A stretch of 64,000 bases of DNA from Rhynchopus sp. YZ270_cl-10 (taxonomy: Eukaryota; Euglenozoa; Diplonemea; Diplonemida; Diplonemidae): NCBI GenBank assembly GCA_964035575.1, contig OZ037853.1:652501-716500 (forward strand). The letters are read 5' to 3'. Shown piece after piece: positions 61,631-64,000 of the stretch. The translations under genes were made by a program, and so were the position numbers. The number at the start of each line of letters is the position of its first letter. Position 1 is the stretch's first letter. Under the pieces are notes generated by a model, which was not told the origin of the DNA, made no database searches, and saw nothing but the letters and a program-made list of their open reading frames with translations.

Positions 61631-63128
61631 GCAGGGGTGGATGAGGATCCCAAGCATATGTGGTGGGAGTGTGTCGCATGGGAAAGCATCCGCACGGACT
61701 ACCCCTTACTCCTGAACATTGACAGAACGAACTGGCCGAACTGTCTGTCTATCTGCGGAATGTGCACACCGGAAACACCTTTGGCCACCGCCCGTGTTGC
61801 AGACCTGCAGATGATGATGGTGAGGATCCTCATCGAGCGATACCGGCAAAACAGGACACAAGAGATGAAGCCGCAACTGGAGCAAGAGCGTTATCCGTGG
61901 ACATGGGAACCGGATGCGGACACGACGACGCAGTATCCGAATGTGTTAGGAAGCTGCACCCTCCCAGTGAAGAAATGGCCGTATGGACGTGCGTTGCTGC
62001 TGGCGATTGCCTACTGGCTGGGAGGCCTACGGTGGAGCAACGAGGCTGGACGCGAAGTCTCGCACATGGAACTCCTCATTGACTTCGAGGTCTCCACGGG
62101 GATGGACATCCGCCCCGGAGATAAGACTGGAAAAAAGCCGCCAAAAGTGAAGCAACCGGGGAACGGGGCTGGGGGCGTGGTCAATGGTGGTGGGGGTGGC
62201 GACGGGGAAATGGATGACGGGGGTGGGGAGGGTGGCAGCGACGACGGCGACGGCGACGACGTGATGCCAGAAGCTCTTCCCCACAACGAAATGGCGAAAG
62301 CGACCACTTTTGGTCACATGCTGTCTACTCTCCGAACCCATGCTGCAACGCCACTGCATCCGGGTAAGCCGAAGATAGCTATGACACTGACGTCGTTCGG
62401 GGCACACGGTCTCGCCGGTATCGACTGCCGTCCTGTTTTTGCCGGCGGTGAAGAGACCATACGTGTTCTACGTGCACTTTTCGACGCTGGCACGGCGTAC
62501 CGACAGCAGCGCAAGACGGAAGGCATGACGGAGGGGGAGATTAGGGGCAACGGTAGAGCGAGGGGTACGTGGATGGGGGAGTACGCTGCTGAGACGGCAT
62601 ACCCCCCCGCAGACGAGAGGGGAAGGAGGGCGCTGCGCTTTTTCGAGCAGGCAGAAGAGGAGAACGTGCCCATACGTTACAGGCACAATGAGCACGTGAA
62701 ACCAGGAGACGCGCCTGTGAAGGCACCTGCAGGAGCGATCTCGATTGGGCCATTTGCGATCTGTGTGCAGCACCGGAAGGCCCGATGTGACGCCTGTGCG
62801 AAGGACCAGATGGCAGACCTGAGGCACTGCTGCTATGCGCACCACTCCGACGGCGATGGGCTGGCCATTCGACACGAGGCGTGCACACGACACAGACTCT
62901 CGAGATGCGGAAATTGCGTGCGGGACAAGACAACCCTGGACCACTGCTGCCGCCGCCACCACGACACTGCGGGGGGGCGACAGACGACGTTGGGAGGCCT
63001 CTTCAGCAAGAAGAAGCAGAAGGATGGACACAGCAGGGGCGGTGATGGACTTATGTAACATCACCTCCACGATGTATTGTATCACCTATCTCGGATAGGG
63101 GTGCATGCATCGAAAACGGACCCCTAAC
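61631..63128 (+). mobile_element. 5'-truncated LINE insertion with 18-bp target duplication
   Basis: GTTGACGAAGGTGAAGAA occurs at 61613-61630 and 63129-63146. The 1498-bp insert starts inside a coding frame and ends soon after its stop, as expected from incomplete reverse transcription. There is no poly-A tail. Instead the 3' end has a small hairpin, TAGGGGT (about 63097-63103) pairing with ACCCCTA close to the insert's last bases, which might be the feature recognised by the reverse transcriptase. Confidence 0.8.
61637..63058 (+). CDS. C-terminal part of a LINE ORF2-like protein with duplicated Cys/His motif and PIP-box-like tail
   Basis: 473 residues open from the insertion point; the reverse transcriptase itself is missing. 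It begins DEDPKHMWWECVAWESIR, the post-RT H-x3-C segment of LINE proteins. Then PYGRALLLAIAYWLGGLRWS and SHMELLIDFEVSTGMDI follow, resembling the C-terminal block of protist LINE proteins as I recall them. After a Gly/Asp-rich linker (about 175-220) come two copies of a Cys/His motif: CVQHRKARCDACAKDQ...HCCYAHH and CTRHRLSRCGNCVRDK...HCCRRHH. The tail has QTTLGGLFSKKKQ, which fits a PCNA-binding PIP box (Q-x2-L-x2-L-F). The frame's first Met is an artefact of the junction with the host gene. Confidence 0.7.
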   Translation: MDEDPKHMWWECVAWESIRTDYPLLLNIDRTNWPNCLSICGMCTPETPLATARVADLQMMMVRILIERYRQNRTQEMKPQLEQERYPWTWEPDADTTTQYPNVLGSCTLPVKKWPYGRALLLAIAYWLGGLRWSNEAGREVSHMELLIDFEVSTGMDIRPGDKTGKKPPKVKQPGNGAGGVVNGGGGGDGEMDDGGGEGGSDDGDGDDVMPEALPHNEMAKATTFGHMLSTLRTHAATPLHPGKPKIAMTLTSFGAHGLAGIDCRPVFAGGEETIRVLRALFDAGTAYRQQRKTEGMTEGEIRGNGRARGTWMGEYAAETAYPPADERGRRALRFFEQAEEENVPIRYRHNEHVKPGDAPVKAPAGAISIGPFAICVQHRKARCDACAKDQMADLRHCCYAHHSDGDGLAIRHEACTRHRLSRCGNCVRDKTTLDHCCRRHHDTAGGRQTTLGGLFSKKKQKDGHSRGGDGLM

Positions 63129-63213
63129 GTTGACGAAGGTGAAGAAATACGAGGCCAGAGCAGCACTTCATGCGTTGGGTGAGACTGACATCACGGCTGA
63201 GAGGCTGAAGAGT

Positions 63214-63815
63214 CCCGACGGCGGACCGCCCCCCATAGCACATTTTTGCGGTGCACGGGCGTACGGGATTAGTATCTTTTTTTCGAGAGAACCCAAGAGC
63301 GGCCAGGTCCTGGACAAGTACGTTGTGCTTTTAGACCTACAAACTGTCTGGGGTGGTGGGACCTCGGGGCGAAGGGTGCTTCCCGGGACCCCAATATCCT
63401 ACCACAAGGAGCTCGAGTCGTGCATGGAATGCAGGGTACTCTGAGCCGATCACTTCCACAACTCCCAGATCCCAAGACCTCCACGGGGGGCAGGCCTCCA
63501 CGGCAACCCGCGACCGCCGACACCTTAGCTCCGTACTGCCTCTGTCTGTAACCTGCCGGTCCCCCACCTACCTACGCTTTTTGTGGTGTCTTTTTACGAC
63601 GGTGGACCAAGGGGCTTTGCAGTGCAGTCAACGCCGACGGAGCGAGACTCGATTGTGACCGGGTGAAAAGGGAACCTTAGCCAGCGCTAACCAGCGGCAG
63701 TTTTGACTCAGGGAGGAGTTTCTCACCGCAGACTGGCGACACACCCCCACTTTTTCGGGGTGGCTGCATTCCTCTTCGGAACGGGGTGTTCCATCCTATT
63801 TTTAAAAACGTTTAT
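63214..63815. mobile_element. 602-bp retroelement-like insertion with 19-bp target duplication
   Basis: GGCTGAGAGGCTGAAGAGT is present at 63195-63213 and 63816-63834, directly flanking the insert. No long frame with recognisable similarity, no clear tRNA-type A and B boxes and no poly-A tail; the end is TTTTTAAAAACGTTTAT. It could be a SINE or a 5'-truncated LINE 3' end. The duplication length matches that of the neighbouring LINE insertion, which suggests the same machinery. Confidence 0.7.
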
Positions 63816-64000
63816 GGCTGAGAGGCTGAAGAGTGTGAGGGATCCTGAGGTGGCGTGTTTGCTTCTGCAGGCGGAGGTTGCGACGGTGATTCCTGCTCAC
63901 TTCTTGCGGAACACATCGTTGACGAGTCTTGATCTGAGTGCCGAGTCTGTTGTGACTCAAATTGGGTCCAACTTTCTTATGAACTGCACTTCATTGACAA

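Larger units (their letters stand above)
61416..64000 (+). pseudogene. Ubiquitin-like/LRR gene copy 4, split by two retroelement insertions, runs off the window
   Basis: Segment 1 (61416-61630) gives the ubiquitin-like domain MDLTIKGLNGVKDTVELGED ... SAGDTVVLTKVKK. Segment 2 (63129-63213) continues VKKYEARAALHALGETDITA then ERLKS. Segment 3 (63816-64000 and beyond) gives AERLKSVRDPEVACLLLQAE ... LTSLDLSAESVVTQIGSNFL. The target duplications at each break (18 and 19 bp) show that an intact gene was hit twice. Without the insertions the frame would read through. As it stands the first frame runs on into the first insert. The 3' end is outside the window. Confidence 0.85.

Noticed and set aside
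63214-63815. tRNA-derived SINE
   Set aside because: The target duplication supports a retroelement, but the A and B box matches are too weak to claim a tRNA origin.

Overview
The window looks like nuclear DNA of a single-celled eukaryote. The supported host genes are long, intronless as far as can be read, use the standard stop codons, and encode eukaryotic families: NLR-like NACHT-WD40 proteins, a PLAC8 protein, a phosphatase inhibitor-2 protein and ubiquitin-like/LRR proteins. They sit in a very repeat-rich background. Every convincing host gene or gene relic between 11.5 kb and the end is on the + strand. Several starts are preceded by a pyrimidine-rich stretch and an AG a few to about 30 bases before the ATG. 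One-way clusters with such AG sites recall euglenozoan (kinetoplastid-like) genomes, but this is only an inference; I cannot name the lineage.

Layout. 1-11.5 kb is repeat territory: two (TGTGTAC)n arrays, an (AGTACCC)n array, hairpins, an hAT transposase relic (minus strand, about 3.2-3.46 kb) and a LINE relic with an internal inversion (6.6-7.6 kb). 11.5-14.9 kb is a decayed NACHT-WD40 gene. 14.9-16.55 kb is an element with 16-bp terminal inverted repeats and a 9-bp target duplication that carries a two-block octamer array. 16.65-39.7 kb was once a compact tandem array of three ubiquitin-like/LRR genes (starts 16652, 18834, 38912). The spacer between genes 2 and 3 has been enlarged by two elements with inverted ends: 19836-24677 (4.84 kb, 6-bp duplication) and 25721-38752 (13.0 kb, 7-bp duplication). 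The second contains an inner inverted-repeat element, an (AGGTACAC)n array and a 6.4-kb LINE (about 30928-37318) with two OTU-protease-like domains. 40.3-41.9 kb holds two ordinary genes (PLAC8, inhibitor-2). 42.7-60.2 kb is the NLR-like cluster: a deletion derivative, two intact giant genes (45828-51536 and 54687-59909), an LRR remnant and a broken DUF4116-like gene. 61.4 kb to the end is a fourth LRR gene split by two retroelement insertions with 18- and 19-bp target duplications.

How the genes may work together. The two intact giant proteins have an N-myristoylation-type start (MGCGASKP or MGSGASKP), an ankyrin-like segment, an R-S-ExE ADP-ribosyltransferase domain, a NACHT NTPase, pentapeptide repeats and 14 WD repeats. 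That is the layout of a membrane-tethered, nucleotide-switched sensor (two beta-propellers) with an ADP-ribosylating effector. The interleaved ubiquitin-like/LRR family is a candidate partner only by proximity. Between the two giant genes the transferase part looks identical by eye, while WD loops and the linker before the NACHT domain differ. The linker is 129 glycines from a (GGAGGT)n array in one gene and a short Arg-Ala repeat in the other.

Other points of interest are a 36-base motif of fixed length found seven times on both strands, GCGAAGC hairpins at several sites, and an uninterrupted inverted copy of the LINE insertion site 1 kb downstream of the LINE.
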